In this document: positions 35,387 through 50,300 of the stretch, in pieces
How the letters are laid out: every line of letters starts with the position of its first letter
Numbering within the stretch: position 1 is the stretch's first letter
Assembly: GCA_036850595.1 (NCBI GenBank)
Contig: CM072159.1
Span: 32,975,682 to 33,039,681 of the forward strand
Source: Rhyacichthys aspro
Lineage: Eukaryota; Chordata; Actinopteri; Gobiiformes; Rhyacichthyidae
Length of the DNA: 64,000 nt
Direction of reading: 5' to 3'
Translations under genes and position numbers: made by a program
The notes under the pieces: model-generated
Databases searched by the model: none
What the model was told of the DNA's origin: nothing
The model's input: only the letters and a program-made list of their open reading frames with translations

Positions 35387-38300
35387 CAGTGTCCCTTGGC
35401 GGCGGTGCTCCTTCTCTGTTGTGAGACGCTGTAGATCTCCTGCAGCTGTTTCTTCTGGTCGTCGCTGAGTGGAGCCGTCAGACACTGGTACCAGTTGGAG
35501 TCTGTGTTCTGGACTCCTTCAACACACAAACGACAAAGATTAATAAAGCTCCAGAAAAGTAAATGTTGAAATGCAGACGATCAAATAAGAATGAGGGTAA
35601 AAATCAAAGTTTGTATCATTGTATTTTAACTTACTTCAGTCGTTTAAACAGACTCTACCTGATGTTTTTTTCTTGTTGTGAAAATGGTTTAAATCCAAAT
35701 AGTTTATGGTAAAATCAAACATTTGTGAAAAAACAGTCTTTCTGATCCATCTAGTGTAACGTAAAACACAGATAAATACTGTCAATTCAATCACGTAATG
35801 TTTAACGAGGAGGAGATAATTGTCGTCCTGACGCTGGAGTCACAGCTAAGCTAACGCTAAACTCTAAACTTCAGTTTGGTCAAATGGATTAGTATTTTGT
35901 GGTTTTATTTTTTAATAAAAGAGAAGCAGGAGAGGTCTCTAGGCTGGTTTTGGAGGAGAGTCTGAGACAGAAACTGAACGTACGGAGCAGAGCGGCGGTG
36001 AAGAACTGGTACTCGTCCTCTCCGTTGTCGTAGTCCAGAGGTGTGCTGTACTCCTCCAGAGGCGTCCCCTCGAACCCGTCCTCGTCCCAGTAGTCGTCGT
36101 CCTCCTCGTCCTCGTCCTCACCGCTCTGCCCCGGGCCTGAGGACACGGGACACTGCTGCTGCATCGAGCTGTGGTTCTCATTCACCTCGTCCTCATCGCT
36201 GGGAATCTCCTCTGGACAAACAAACACAGACGGATTCAGAACGAATGCATAACGGTTTAGATGGATTTAAACAGGTTTAGAACTGATTTTAGTCAGATTT
36301 GAACAGGTTTTAGATGGATTTAAACAGGTTTTAGATGGATTTGAACAGGTCTTAGTTTGATTTGAACAGGTTTTAGTTGGTTTTGAACAGGTTTTAGTTG
36401 GTTTTAAACATGTTTTAGTTGGTTTTGAACCTGTTTTAGTTGGTTTTGAACCTGTTTTAGTTGGTTTTGAACACGTTTTAGTTGGTTTTAAACAGGTTTT
36501 AGGTGGTTTTAAACATGTTTTAGTTGGTTTTGAACATGTTTTAGTTGGTTTTAAACAAGTTTTAGTTGGTTTTGAACATGTTTTAGTTGGTTTTAAACAT
36601 GTTTTAGTTGGTTTTGAACATGTTTTAGTTGGTTTTGAACATGTTTTAGTTAGATTTAAACATGTTTTAGTTGGTTTTAAACAGGTTTTAGTTGGTTTTG
36701 AACATGTTTTAGTTAGATTTAAACATGTTTTAGTTGGTTTTAAACATGTTTTAGTTGGATTTGAACATGTTTTAGTTGGTTTTGGACATGTTTTAGTTGG
36801 TTTTAAACATGTTTTAGTTGGTTTTGAACATGTTTTAGTTGGTTTTGAACATGTTTTAGTTAGATTTAAACAGGTTTTAGTTGGTTTTAAACAAGTTTTA
36901 GTTGGTTTTGAACATGTTTTAGTTGGTTTTAAACATGTTTTAGTTGGTTTTGAACATGTTTTAGTTGGTTTTGAACATGTTTTAGTTAGATTTAAACATG
37001 TTTTAGTTGGTTTTAAACAGGTTTTAGTTGGTTTTGAACATGTTTTAGTTAGATTTAAACATGTTTTAGTTGGTTTTAAACATGTTTTAGTTGGATTTGA
37101 ACATGTTTTAGTTGGTTTTGAACATGTTTTAGTTAGATTTAAACATGTTTTAGTTGGTTTTAAACAGGTTTTAGTTGGTTTTGAACATGTTTTAGTTGGT
37201 TTTGAACATGTTTTAGTTAGATTTAAACATGTTTTAGTTGGTTTTAAACAGGTTTTAGTTGGTTTTGAACATGTTTTAGTTGGTTTTGAACCTGTATATT
37301 GATGCTGTGTTGCAGAGCTGCTGTTGTTGGAGCCATAAACAGTAATTATTTTATCTCTGAAGCCGAGGGCCACATGAAACCCGTCTGGTCTAGATCATCC
37401 TTTATAAACAATAACTTTTGATACCCCTTTATCATAAAAAGCGTTCCTCACCGTTCTGGTCCTCGTCCTGAGCGCCGGAGCGGGCCAGCAGCTCGGGTTT
37501 GTTCATGAGGCGGGAGGCGTACAGGTGTTTGAGGCCCAGGAACAGCAGCAGGACGGAGGGGATGATCTGAGGGGCCACTCCCTCCAGAGCGGCGGGTCGG
37601 GTGGGCAGCTCCATCAGGACGCTCAGCCCGATGATGCACATCTTACGGTCGTGGAGCCTGAGGATCACAGAGAAAACCACTGACACTAAACGAACGAAAG
37701 AACACAACTAAACTAACTGAAACTGAACTGAAACTGAACTGAAACTGAACTGAAACTGAACTGAAACAGACGATTAGCTCGGCCTCAAAAAGTGAAATGG
37801 GTCTAGTGTCTCTTTGTTTATATTTAGGGGCTCCTAATCCTGAGTCAAACTGAAAACATATATTCCATATTTAACATTTGTTTTAAAGTCTGGGTAGATA
37901 TTTTTACTGAATGCTCTCTTTATATCTATATATTTCCCAACTCTATTTTTCTCAGTCTCTGTTTTTATTTTTATCTGTGAACTGCTGAATTTTCCTATAG
38001 TGGGATCAATAAAGTCTAATCTAATCTAATCTAATCTAAAACCTAAATTAAATGAAATAATTTGATTTATTGTCTCAGCCTTAATAAATGAATGCAGTGA
38101 TTCTCAAACTTTCCTCACCAAGTACCACCTACATATACGATAATGATAATGGACATAAACAGGTCTAAAGTGAGTTGAGTTCAGTTTAATACAGTTTAAG
38201 TGCTTCTTGTTGGACTTGAACGGGTCTAAGGCAGTTTTAGTTTGATTTGAACAAGTTTTATGGTCTTTGAAAGGTTTTCATTGATTTTAGTTGAACTTTA

Positions 38301-41300
38301 CAGGTTCTAAATCCAGCGAAAACCTGTTCAAATCTAATAAAACCTGTTCAAATCCAACTTAAAGCGATTTGATGATTTTAGTTGGACTTTAAAAGGTTCT
38401 AAATGGTGTCAGTTTGACTTTTATAGCTTTTTAACTTATTTTAGCTGGACTTTAATTGCTTCTAATAGTTGTAGTTTTTGGACAAAATAAAATGAATTAT
38501 AATCAAAATGGTCTCTCTCTGTCGGAGGATAATGTGCAGCTTGGGTTCTCATTTTTAATTCCACTCTGAAAAATAACACTTTTGAGACCCACGGAATTAA
38601 ATTAACCCTGCGTCACTTTTATCCAGTGGCGAGAAGGTCCGGGGGCCGAACCCTGGGGCGCCCCGGGGCCGGAAGGACTCACCCCAGGAAGAACTCGGTG
38701 TCGTTCATCCACTGGTTGATGAAGTGTGCGGTGAGGGGCTGGGGGTTGTGGGGGAAGTGCATGTTGTCGAGCGTATGGAACAGCAGAGCGGGGTTGTAGT
38801 ACAGAGCGGCGATGGCCACCTGAAGACACATGGTCCTCAGCTCGTTGGTCTTCACGCCCCGCATCAGACGCTCCAGGACGGCCTCCACGAACAGAGGGAT
38901 GCACTGGGACACAAACTTATTCATATTTCATTTTGTTTGAGCAGAAGCGTCCAAGTAAGTCTCAAGTCTTTGTCCTTAAGTCCAAGTCAAGTCCAGAGTC
39001 CTGTTCTTCAAGGTTTAAGTCCTTTCAGGTCTTTTTAACAACACTAATATTATGTTAAAATTAGGGATGTGAATTGATTTTTAAAAATTAAGTAATTAAC
39101 TGCAAATCTGGCTGTAATTAAACTCTTAATAAACACTGAATCTTCAATTTAACAGAAGGTAATTAACTTTATTTTGAATCATTTAACTTTTGTAAAGCAG
39201 GTAAATTGTAATAAGTTTTACAGAAAAGTATTAATTGTGGATTGTTTAGACTTGAGTCTCTATGACAGTCCAGTTTATGAATTCAAAAATGATTTGGCAA
39301 ATAACTTAAAAATAACTTATATGAGAAACCTTTATAAATACAGTATAATATAATAAAGAGTAGGCCATAATTTAGAATTGTTTTACTTCATCAAAGGTAT
39401 TCTTACCTTACTTTTCCATTATTTAGATTAGATTAGTTACTTTACTGTCGTTGTACAAAAATATACAACAACATTAAGATGCACTTTGAGGATCTGGACA
39501 CAAAAAATAAATAAATAATACTTTGATTCACATCAATACAAAATCATTTCTAACACAATTAGGTAGAGAAGGATAAAAATGATGAATTCCAACAGTGATA
39601 ATTAAATTCACCTTTGCAAATCACACACATTATTTTACTCTTTTCCAGGAACCATCCAGAATTATTTTTTTCTTTATTGATCAGTGATTTAATGTGTGGC
39701 TGCTTTTTGGTTCAAGTCCAAGTCCAGTTAAGTCTTTTTACATTTCTCATTTCTGTTGTAAATAATCCATAATTATGATGATTATTTCCCATGATGCAGT
39801 ACCTGGTCGATGCCCCGCCCTCGACACTGCAGGATGATGACCTCCAACAGTTTAGCAGCGTGACACTCGGCGTCTTCTCCTGCGTCACTCGTCAGGACCT
39901 GGAAATGTTAGAGACAGACAGAGACGTGAGGATTCAGCAGAGAATATGAGACCCCTGACCCCTGACCCCTGCTCTGTCAGAGATACGGCACGAGGTCGGA
40001 GTAAAGCTGCCACGAGACACTGCGTTTAATCTGACAATATGGAACAAATAACACTCATGTATGTATGTAGCATGTGCCTCAGGACCTCCAGCCCAATCTA
40101 CACAGATACATCATGTTAGCGTGTTAGCTGCAAGCTAGCTTCATTTAAAGAAGACAGAAACAAACATATGAACATAAATAAAAAGATTACAACAGATTAC
40201 AAACTGATCAGTGGGACATGAGGAAATGGAACAGGACAGTATTTAAATTTTGGGACAAATGAAGAAGAAACAAGGCAGAGCTGGACTTAACCAACACACA
40301 CTACACAAGAAACACTAAATGAACAGTAATAGAACCAAATACAGGATTTTGTGTAATTATTCACATTAGAATAAGGACCGGTAACGTCATCATTTTCAGG
40401 AAGAACGTTGGTTTCACAGTTTATACCAGAGACGAAACAAAAACCTCCTGATTCAGATTCAAAAGTTGTGAACGAGAGGCCTTTCTGCAACAGAATCATT
40501 GCAAATTTGACAAAACACGATGGAGGGACCATGTCTCTGGGAACGCCTCAGTATTCCTTCAGAGGAGCTGGAGGAAGTGTCCGGGGAGAGGGGAGTCTGG
40601 GGTCTCTGCTTAGACTGCTGCCCCACGGATAAACGGAAGAAGGATGGACTAATAGAAGATAAATGTCGTCCTGACGCTGAAGTCACAGCTAAGCTAACGC
40701 TAAACTCTAAACTTCAGTTTGGTCAAATGGATTAGTATTTTGTGTTTTATTTTTTAATAAAAGAGAAGCAGGAGAGGTCCCTAGACTGATTTTGGAGGAG
40801 AGTCTGAGACAGAGACAAGAAAAGAACATCAGGGACTGGAGGAAGAGAGAGTTTGGATCTCTTTGTGAATTGTTTGTAATTTGTTCCTGAAAATAAGTGG
40901 AAGAATACGGATGAACTAATAGAAAAACATACTCTGTTCAGTGCACTATGACAATCCAATATTCTAAATAAAGTCTTCGTGATAGAGCAGACCCTAAATG
41001 TGTTGTGAACTCATCCTCTGACCTTTTTGCACATGCTGTAGATGACCTCCAGGTGCTTGGGGTTGGACAGGAGCATGTCTGTGTCCACCGTCACGTAGTT
41101 GTGCAGAAGGGGCATCATATCTGAAAGTATTAAAGACGTCCCGTGACTCCGCTGCTACAGACGGGTTCAGTTGGGTTCGTGAGCCGGTACCTGTGAAGTA
41201 GTCGAAGCAGTCGTGCTGAAAAACCTCGTACAAGACGCCGAGCAGCTGCCACATCTGAGGAGAGATGGTCTGACAGGTGAGACCGAAGGCCAGCGACAGG

Positions 41301-44300
41301 ATCTCCTCGTAAAACTCTGCACAAACACAGACAACGGCAAACTTTAACAAACAAGACATTTGTGCCGTTAGCATTTCTGATCTACATGTGACATTAGCGA
41401 TCTTTATTTCTGTTGTGCAATTATATTTTTTTCTGAATTGCTTTATTCTTGTTGCATTTAAAGTGACTACGTTTATTCCAAATCTTTTTACCTCAAAAAC
41501 TACACGAGTTTGTTAAAAAACATAATGATCCTGGGCTTTGTTGTCGGCTAAAGCTAACGAAGGATCAAGAACTGTGCAACACATTTCTCACAACACTGTC
41601 GATACTGGAGAGACTTAAATGATTTCCTGACTTTCCCTCCATAGTTAATAGAGTAAAGCATGCGTTTGTATTAAATAAATATGCAATTATGCAGATTCAG
41701 AAGTTATTAAATATGCTATAATGTAAGGAAGTATGTAAATAAGCTGGTTAATAAGTATGTATTCAAGTATTTTTTAGGATAAGGTTGAAAAAGCTTAATA
41801 AAAACCTTATCTTAAACCTATTAAAATGTTCTCATGCTCAGAGCCACCACCAGAAAAGAAGCTGATGTGCAAATTTGAATTGTTTTCAAAGAGAAGACCC
41901 AAAGATCCAAGTACAATAATTCTCCTAAACACATTTTAAAGCTCCTCAAACCCACGAAGTGTAAACAGTCTGTGGTACAAATGTTTTCCTAACGCTGACC
42001 CGTCCTTCCAACGTGTCTTAAACCTGCTCAAATGTCATGTAAACCTCCACAGTAGTGATTATAGAGCGTAATAAAGCTCATAAAAGTGTTGACAGAGAGT
42101 AGGAGAGTCCCACACACACCTGCCATACCTATGATGGGCTTCTGCAGCACCAGACCGATCACCTGCAGACAGATGCCCTCCAGCTGCTGCGTGATCTGCA
42201 CAAACACACGACAAACACAGGAGTGAGAACCAGCAGCAGGACACACGGGTTTAATCTGAGAGCGTTAGAACCTCAGTGTGGTCCTCCATCACGGTCAGGA
42301 TGGTGTCGATGGTGCTGAGGATCCCCAGAGCCATCACCGTCTTGTCTTCGTTCTCCTCGTACTCCTCGCTCTGAAGAACTCGGGTGAAGATCTCCGCCTG
42401 AAACAAACCCACACAGTTTACGCCTGAAGGGTTTAAACAGACGAAGGAAAAAGGAGCGCTCCCATTGGTCGACACTTGTCACATGACGTTCCAGGAAGTT
42501 TAATAGCTGCAGATAAAGTGTATTTTCAGCTGAATATGTCTTTTAACAGAGAAACAGCTGAAAAAAGAAAAGCATCAACAGAGAAAAGGGAGGCAACGTA
42601 AAACACAGATAAATACTGTCAATTCAATCACGTAATGTTTAACGAGGAGGAGTCACAGCTAAGCTAATGCTAAACTTCGGTGGCAAAAGGGAAATCATCA
42701 ATAATTGTGCTTTGATTTCTTAAAAGACTTAAAGTACAGACGAAGTGTAAGCGTGTCAACACAAAAAAAAACCTCATGTGGTTCAGAGTGTTTAGGTTTT
42801 ACACTTTATTTTTTACATGTTTTGTTCCGTTTTTACCAGGATCTTACCAGGTTTTGTGTCATGTCGACGGCGATGGCAGCCACTTCCTGGTTGTACTCAC
42901 AGATCATCTTCTGAATAACGTTGGTCAGATCGTCGTTCTCCGTCTCTTTCACCACGTGCAGCAGCTCCTGCATCACCGGCCGGATGTAGGGCCGGATGTA
43001 CACTTTGGCTGCAGACAGACACGAGAAGACACAAGATTCTGAGGACTCGAGTTTGATTTAAATGTGCTGTTAGCGGTGGTCTTTCCCTGACCTTGCTGCT
43101 GGTTGCTGATGAGGGTCTGCAGAGCGATGGCGGCCTCCACTTTCACCGGCATCTCTTTGTCCTCGATCAGATCCTGTTTGACCAGCTCCACGGCGTTTCT
43201 CAGAACCAGGTCGTCGTGAAAACGGAGCGGACTGAAGCAGTGCAGCACCCAGCACGACTTTGACACAAAACCACACACACACGAAAATATAAGGTTGAGC
43301 TGTGTGTTGAGTTACTAACACCACGACATTAATGAGTCCCTCCAGGATTTAGTGAACCACTTTTTGACAAATACAAGAGTCAGACTAAATAAAAGGACAA
43401 ACAGGATCAGGTTTCCCTCGAAAAAGAGATTTTATAGTAAAATGAACGTTAAATAAAATAAAAAATTCAATTTATTTTAGTTCAGGAACCACATACGGCT
43501 CAATTCAGTCAGAAGTGGGCCAGACCAGTAAAATAATGGAAAAATAATTTATAAATAACACCAACTTCAATTTTTTCTCTTTGTTTTTTTAGAATAAAGA
43601 AGTACAATTACATTATAACATCAGTGTCTCTTCTGTTCAGTCCTGGCTCTGATTTGCTCACTGCCTCTCTGTATTTAATCTCCATTTTTGTGGTAAAACA
43701 TATTTATTGAATTTCTTTTTGAGTTTCATCTGTGAAGCCTCCACCACAAACACCTCTGTCCCACCGACTGAGAATAAAACAAAAAAACATGCTCAAAGTG
43801 ATTCTGTGAACGAAGATAACAACAAAAGTGTCTAAAAACATAACTCAGACTTACAAACACTCTGTGCACGGCCCAACACGACTGGAACCAACAGAACTCA
43901 TGTCAAATACAAACAGAAGCCTACATTTTAAATCCTGTTTAATTAATAATTCTCTGCTGCCCCCTACTGACGGAAAAACAGGTCAGTGGTTTTCAAAATA
44001 AAATCCAGAAGATATTGTTGAAAATTGAAAAGACAGTGCGTTATGTGGGAAATATCCTGCTGATAATTAAATATTAAGTGAAAAATAAAAAATAAAATAA
44101 AACTAAACTAAACTTTTTTTTTAAATTAAATTAAATTAAATAAAATAAAATAAAATTAAATAAATTAAATAAATAAAATAAAATAAAATAAAATAAAATA
44201 AAATAAAATTAAATTAAATTAAATTAAATTAAATTAAATTAAATTAAATTTAATTTAATTTAATTTAATTAAAAAATAAAGTGAAATGAAATGAAATTAA

Positions 44301-47300
44301 ATTGTTGACTGGCCAAAAACTGCACAAAAAGCATGAATGTCTGCGATAATGCTTTCAAAACAAAAGCCAAGAATTACATACAAATTTACTTATATCAAAA
44401 AGCTGACTTCAGAGTGTGTTAGACTCAGTTTAAATGACTTTATGTAAAAGGCTGTTGACTGAGACACATGTAAAGAGTAAATGATGCTACTCACTCGAGC
44501 TCGGAGGTAACCCAGAGGAGAGTTGAGTAAAGGAAAGACGTAGTTCTGCAGCATCAGCTCCATCTGCTCCCGGTACAAACGCTTCTGAGGAAAAAACAGG
44601 CAAAAACAGGACGGAACAGGGTTTACCTCAGCAGCAGAGAGTCAGGATCAGAATCTTTTATCTCTCAGTGTTGTAACCTAAATGTTTTTAAATATTTACG
44701 TTGAGTGTTCACAGAAAGCAGAAAGAGATCAGGACTTTAACTCAGATCAGTTGTTTTCTTTAAATAAATGATGTTTTATGGGAATATCTTCAGGATTTTG
44801 AGGTTGTTCTGTCTGTGTACGTTCCATAAAACACTCTCAGTTAGTCAGGCTCCGAGTTAAACTGTAAAATAAATCTTAGAGACGGTGCACCTTCAGTAAA
44901 AGCTCGGCCAAAGCTCCGATACAGTGCAGCGCTCCGTCTTTTCTCCGAGGATCGGCCGAAGGGTCTGTGAGGATCTGGTGACAGAACTCCATCATCTGAG
45001 GCAGGACCTGGCGTAGAAACACACATCTCACACGTGGAATTACAAAGACAAACACGAGCCTCGGACTTTTACAAACGAGCTTTACAGAAGGCCCACCTCT
45101 TTTCTTTTCCGAGCGGCTTTACACAGCAGACTCTGAGCAGCGGTGGCCGGCAGAGCGTGGTCGTCGTACAGATCTACACACACACAACTCACTCTGAGAC
45201 TTCATTAAAACACAAACTTTAAACGGACTTTTAACTGTGGTCTCTGTGTCGCTGCAGAGACGAAGACGACTGAAGAGGGACCGTCTCTAAAGATGTGCTG
45301 AAGAATTATCAGTGACTTCAGATTCAGTCTAAACCAGAGGTGTCAGACTCAAAGAGGTGAGGGGTCACGATAGTTAAAAAGAATCCTTTCAGAGGCTGAA
45401 GTGATGTGGAAGCTTTTATTACAATTTGAATGTGAGATTTCATCTTTATTTGACTCTTACAAAAGTTATCACACAAACAATAATTTCCTCCTTTTATGGA
45501 AACATTTTTATGGAAAAAAAAGATTTGAAAAGGTTTTAGTCAGATTTGAACAGGTTTTAGAAGGATTTCAACAGGTTTTAGATGGATTTGGAAAGGTTTT
45601 AGTCAGATTTGAACAGGTTTTAGAAGGATTTGAACAGGTTTTAGTTGGATTTGAACAGGTTTTAGATGGATTTCAACAAATTGTAGATGGATTTGAACAG
45701 GTTTTAGAAGGATTTGAACAGGTTTTAGAAGGATTTGAACAGGTTTTAGTCAGATTTCAACAGGTTTTAGTTAGATTTGAACAGGTTTTAGATGGATTTG
45801 AACAAATTTTAGTAGGATTTGAACAGGTTTTAGTAGGATTTGAACAGGTTTTTATAATGATTTCAACAGGTTTTAGTTGGATTTCAACAGGTTTTAGTAG
45901 GATTTGAACAGGTTTTTATAATGATTTCAACAGGTTTTAGTTGGATTTCAACAAATTTTAGATGGATTTGAACAGGTTTTAGTCAGATTTGAACAGGTTT
46001 TAGTCCGATTTGAGCAGGTTTTAGATGGATTTGGACAGCTTTTAGTCAGATTTGAACAGGTTTTAGAAGGATTTGAACAGGTTTTAGAAGGATTTGAACA
46101 GGTTTTAGAAGGATTTGAACAGGTTTTAGTCAGATTTGAACAGGTTTTAGAAGGATTTGAACAGGTTTTAGAAGGATTTGAACAGGTTTTAGAAGGATTT
46201 GAACAGGTTTTAGTCAGATTTCAACAGGTTTTAGTCAGATTTCAACAGGTTTTAGTCAGATTTCAACAGGTTTTAGTCAGATTTCAACAGGTTTTATTTA
46301 TCTTTGCTGCAAAAATCAAATCCATCTAAAACATGTTCAAATCAAAGTGTGAAAATGAGTGTCTAGAGTTACATTAATCACTCTTTACACTGAATATCTG
46401 TGAAGTTAATCCTTATTTCACTTTAGAGACGGTCCCTTTGAGATTAATATTAAAAAGTTTATATTCTAATAAAGTTTTTTGCGGACAGTGCTGTGATGGG
46501 ACATATTAAGTTTTATTTTTATTTTGTCGACTCTTTAGCAGCAGACTGAGGTTAAACAGATGGATACGAGCTCAAATCTGTGCCGTGTGCTCTTTTAGAA
46601 TCAGAACTGGTTGAAACTGCAGTTCTGTGACATGAGTCCGGGTCTGGTACTCACTGAACTTCATCCGGATGTACTCGTACGGATCCTCCTGCCACAGCTT
46701 CTCGTCCTCGTCTTTGTAACACATCAGAGGAAAGATCACCTCCTGAGACACGGCCTGGACCAAAAAAAGCATTAAAAAAAGGTTTAAACAACACAAAATT
46801 AATACTTTTCTGTCAAACAATGTCCCTGCTGTACCAAAGTTAAAGTCTGGTAAAGCTAAATGATTCAAATAAAGTTAATTACCTTCTGTTAAATTAAAGA
46901 TTCAGTGTTTATTAAAAGTTGATGAGATTAATTACAGCCAGATTTACGTTTAATTGGTTATTTTTTATAATTGATTCACATCCCTAATAAAAACAAGAGA
47001 CCTGTATGTGGGGTTTGAGGTGTTTCCAGGTGAGTGAGTGGGACAGGCCCTGGCTCAGGTAAAGGAGACACTGCTGCAGGACACGAGGAGTCACGTACTG
47101 CTTCTGACGGTGTTGGTCCACCACCTTCAGCAGAACCTGCCACAGAAACACGTTCAAACAACGGTCTGTTTAGAAAAAAAACAACCTTTATCTTTATATT
47201 CTAATTTATAAATGAATAATGTTGGTTTCCAGTAAAAAGAAGGTCGATATAATTTATTTGAACAGGTTTTAGTTGGATTTGAACTGATTTAGATGGACCT

Positions 47301-50300
47301 GAACAGGTTTTAGTGGAATTTGAACAGGTTTTAGTTGTATTTTAAAAGATTTTAGATGGACTTGAATGAGTTTTGTTGGTTTTGAAGAGGTTTTAGATGG
47401 ATCTGAACTGGATTGAGTTGGATTTGAACAGGTTTTAGATGGATTTTGACAGGTTTTAGATGGATTTGGACAGGTTTTAGATAGATTTGAACAGGTTTTA
47501 GATGGATTTGAACAGGCTTTAGTTGGATTTGAACCGGTTTTAGATGGATTTGAACTGGTTTTAGTTGGATTTGAGCAGGTTTTAGTTGGATTTGAACAGG
47601 TTTTAGATGGATTTGAACAGGTTTTAGATGGATTTGAACTGGTTTTAGTTGGATTTGAGCAGGTTTTAGTTGGATTTGAACAGGTTTTAGATGGATTTGA
47701 ACCGGTTTTAGATGGATCTGAACTGGTTTTAGTTGGATCTGAACAGGTTTTAGTTGGATCTGAACAGGTTTTAGACCAGAGGAAGTAGGGTTTAGTGCTT
47801 ACCTGCTGAAGACCTACGGCGTACGTTTTCAGGAAGAAGTCTGCAAACTCAAAGTACTCCTTGGTCACGTTCCCTGGACTCCCGTATCTGCAGATCACAC
47901 CAGACCCTCATCATCATCATCATCATTAACCCCTGACCCTTGACCCCTGACCCTTCCTGAGAGACACTGACCTCTCGAACAGTCTGGTGATGATCCTCAT
48001 GGCCCACTTCTTACACTTCCACCAGGCCAGCTCCGGACGGTCGTCTTCATCCACCTCCAGCGTCTCCTACCAACCAGACCCGACGGAGTTTAGTTTACAC
48101 TCATCGACCAATCAGAAACAAGGATCCAACCAATCACAAACAAGGATCCAACCAATCACAAACAAGGATCCAACCAATCACAAACAAGCATCCAACCAAT
48201 CACAAACAAGCATCCAACCAATCACAAACAAGGATCCAACCAATCACAAACAAGGATCCAACCAATCACAAACAAGGATTTAGACTATCTACTACGGATG
48301 GGAACTGATAAGACTTTATCAATATCAATGCCAGTGACGGTTCTGCTTATCGATCAATTCTCTTATCGATCGACTTGTTTTAACTCTTTCACCTGAGTCT
48401 TGAGTGTTAATAACTTGTTTTTCTTTCCTTTTTAATTGTGTGTAACTTTTATTTGTGTGTTTTTTTAACGCAGATGGTCAGAGGTCGTTCTATTGTTTAG
48501 TCTTTTCACTTTTTTCTTTAAAGGGAGATGTACCTTTTGACTTCTTGTATGTTGTAATGGGGTACGATTTCTTAACAAAGCCAAATAAACAAGTTTGTAA
48601 AAAAAAAAATAAATAAATAAATAAAAGAGAGAATAGGAAATCATATATAAAGATGGTGGAAAACTGAATAATAAATAAGATTAAATGAAATAAAAACACA
48701 AGCAAACAGTCAGAAAATCTTACTCCTAAAATAGAATTAAACTATTCTCTATTTAACAAACAGATCGAAGCCTGTCTGTCATCATCTAAAATGTGTTTTT
48801 GTAAAATATACCTGTTATTTATAAGACACTAGTGATATTTAACATTACATTACTCTGTTCAGAGGAGGTTAAATGAAATACCAGTCCTGCATTTATCACA
48901 AACGGCATTATTTCAATCCCATCCCAGTTATAACTGTTTCTGAATGTAACGCAGGAGAAAGTGTGTTACCGCAGGAACGTCTCGGTCCATGATGGTCCGG
49001 AGGATCTCCATCCACTGAGTCATGACGGTGTTGTTGATGAGCTGCAGAGGCAGAGCGTACTGAAGGAGAACAAACACAGAACAGAGTCAGGACGTCCCCA
49101 GAACCACCAGAACCACCAGAACCAAAGACCCCAGACCCAGCTCAAATATACCCCTAACATCTGGTCCATGAATAAATAAGGTTTGTGTTGAAAACTGTTC
49201 TGAATGAATACTTTATCGAGGCCAGTCTTAGTTTTGTTGATATTTTTACATCAAAAACAAAACGAAAACTAAATAAAAAGTAATTAATGAGAATGAAAAC
49301 CCTGACACTTTTGAATGAAAATGAAACAGAAATGAACAGAGACTAAATCCAAAGAAAAGGAGAGGAGTCGACCAAAACTAATAAGGATTAAACTAAATGA
49401 AACTGACTGAAAATGACTAAAACTAAACTCAAATGTGCTGTCAGCATTAACCCTGATGCAGGCAGCTGACTGTATTTTTGTCAGAAGCTTGCCTCTGTAT
49501 TTCAGAAAGCAAGTGGAGGACTGAAGTGGAGGAAAGCATAAGCTCCTGGACCGACCTGAACCAGAGCGTAGAAGATCTTGAGGATCTGTTTCTGGACGAG
49601 GACAGAGAAGATGGTGGCGTCGGGCAGGAGCTGGCTCAGGAGCTGCTGGATCCGAGGAAGAAAGATCTGCATCGCGGCCAAAAGGGGCTCCCTCTCATCG
49701 GCCTTTCTGTATCTGGAAAACACAAAAACACACAAGAGTCGAGATTATTACAGCTGCTTTAAACCAGGAGGAGGTTCATCAGTGTGGATCACTTTTGATG
49801 AAACGACTATAAATGGAAATATCAAAGAGGACGGCTTTAAAAAAGACAGAAGACAGAGTTTTAGCTTTTTTTATCCTTTCACTTGAGTAGAATGTACCTG
49901 ATATGTTTTTTTCTAGTTGGGAAAATAGTTTGGTTAAAACACAGATAAATACTGTCAATTCAATCACGTAATGTTTAACGAGGAGGAGATAATTGTCGTC
50001 CTGACGCTGAAGTCACAGCTAAGCTAACGCTAAACTCTAAACTTCAGTTTGGTCAAATGGATTAGTATTTTGGAGGAAAAACTAGTCTGGTTTTATTTTT
50101 TAATAAAAGAGAAGCAGGAGAGGTCTCTAGACTGATTTTGGTTTGCTTCATGGAAACACATCAAATTAAAGGTTTTTCATTTGTAAATTCCATAATTTTA
50201 CTCAAATTCCTTACTTTATAAACACCACTGGTTCTACGTGAAATAGAAGAGATGATAATGACCTACATTTGGTTAAGACCTGAATTAACACTTGCTTATT

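Noticed and set aside
36267..37373. 368-residue minus-strand ORF of KPTKTCS/NLTKTCL repeats
   Set aside because: It is the 21-bp minisatellite read in frame (7 codons per unit) inside an IPO8 intron; no start context, no family, and the same artefact recurs at 33.2, 45.5, 47.3, 58.8 and 60.8 kb.
48108..48285. Possible CRISPR-like direct repeats
   Set aside because: Units are contiguous with no unique spacers, in a vertebrate intron; a minisatellite. The same applies to the 21-bp and 30-bp arrays.
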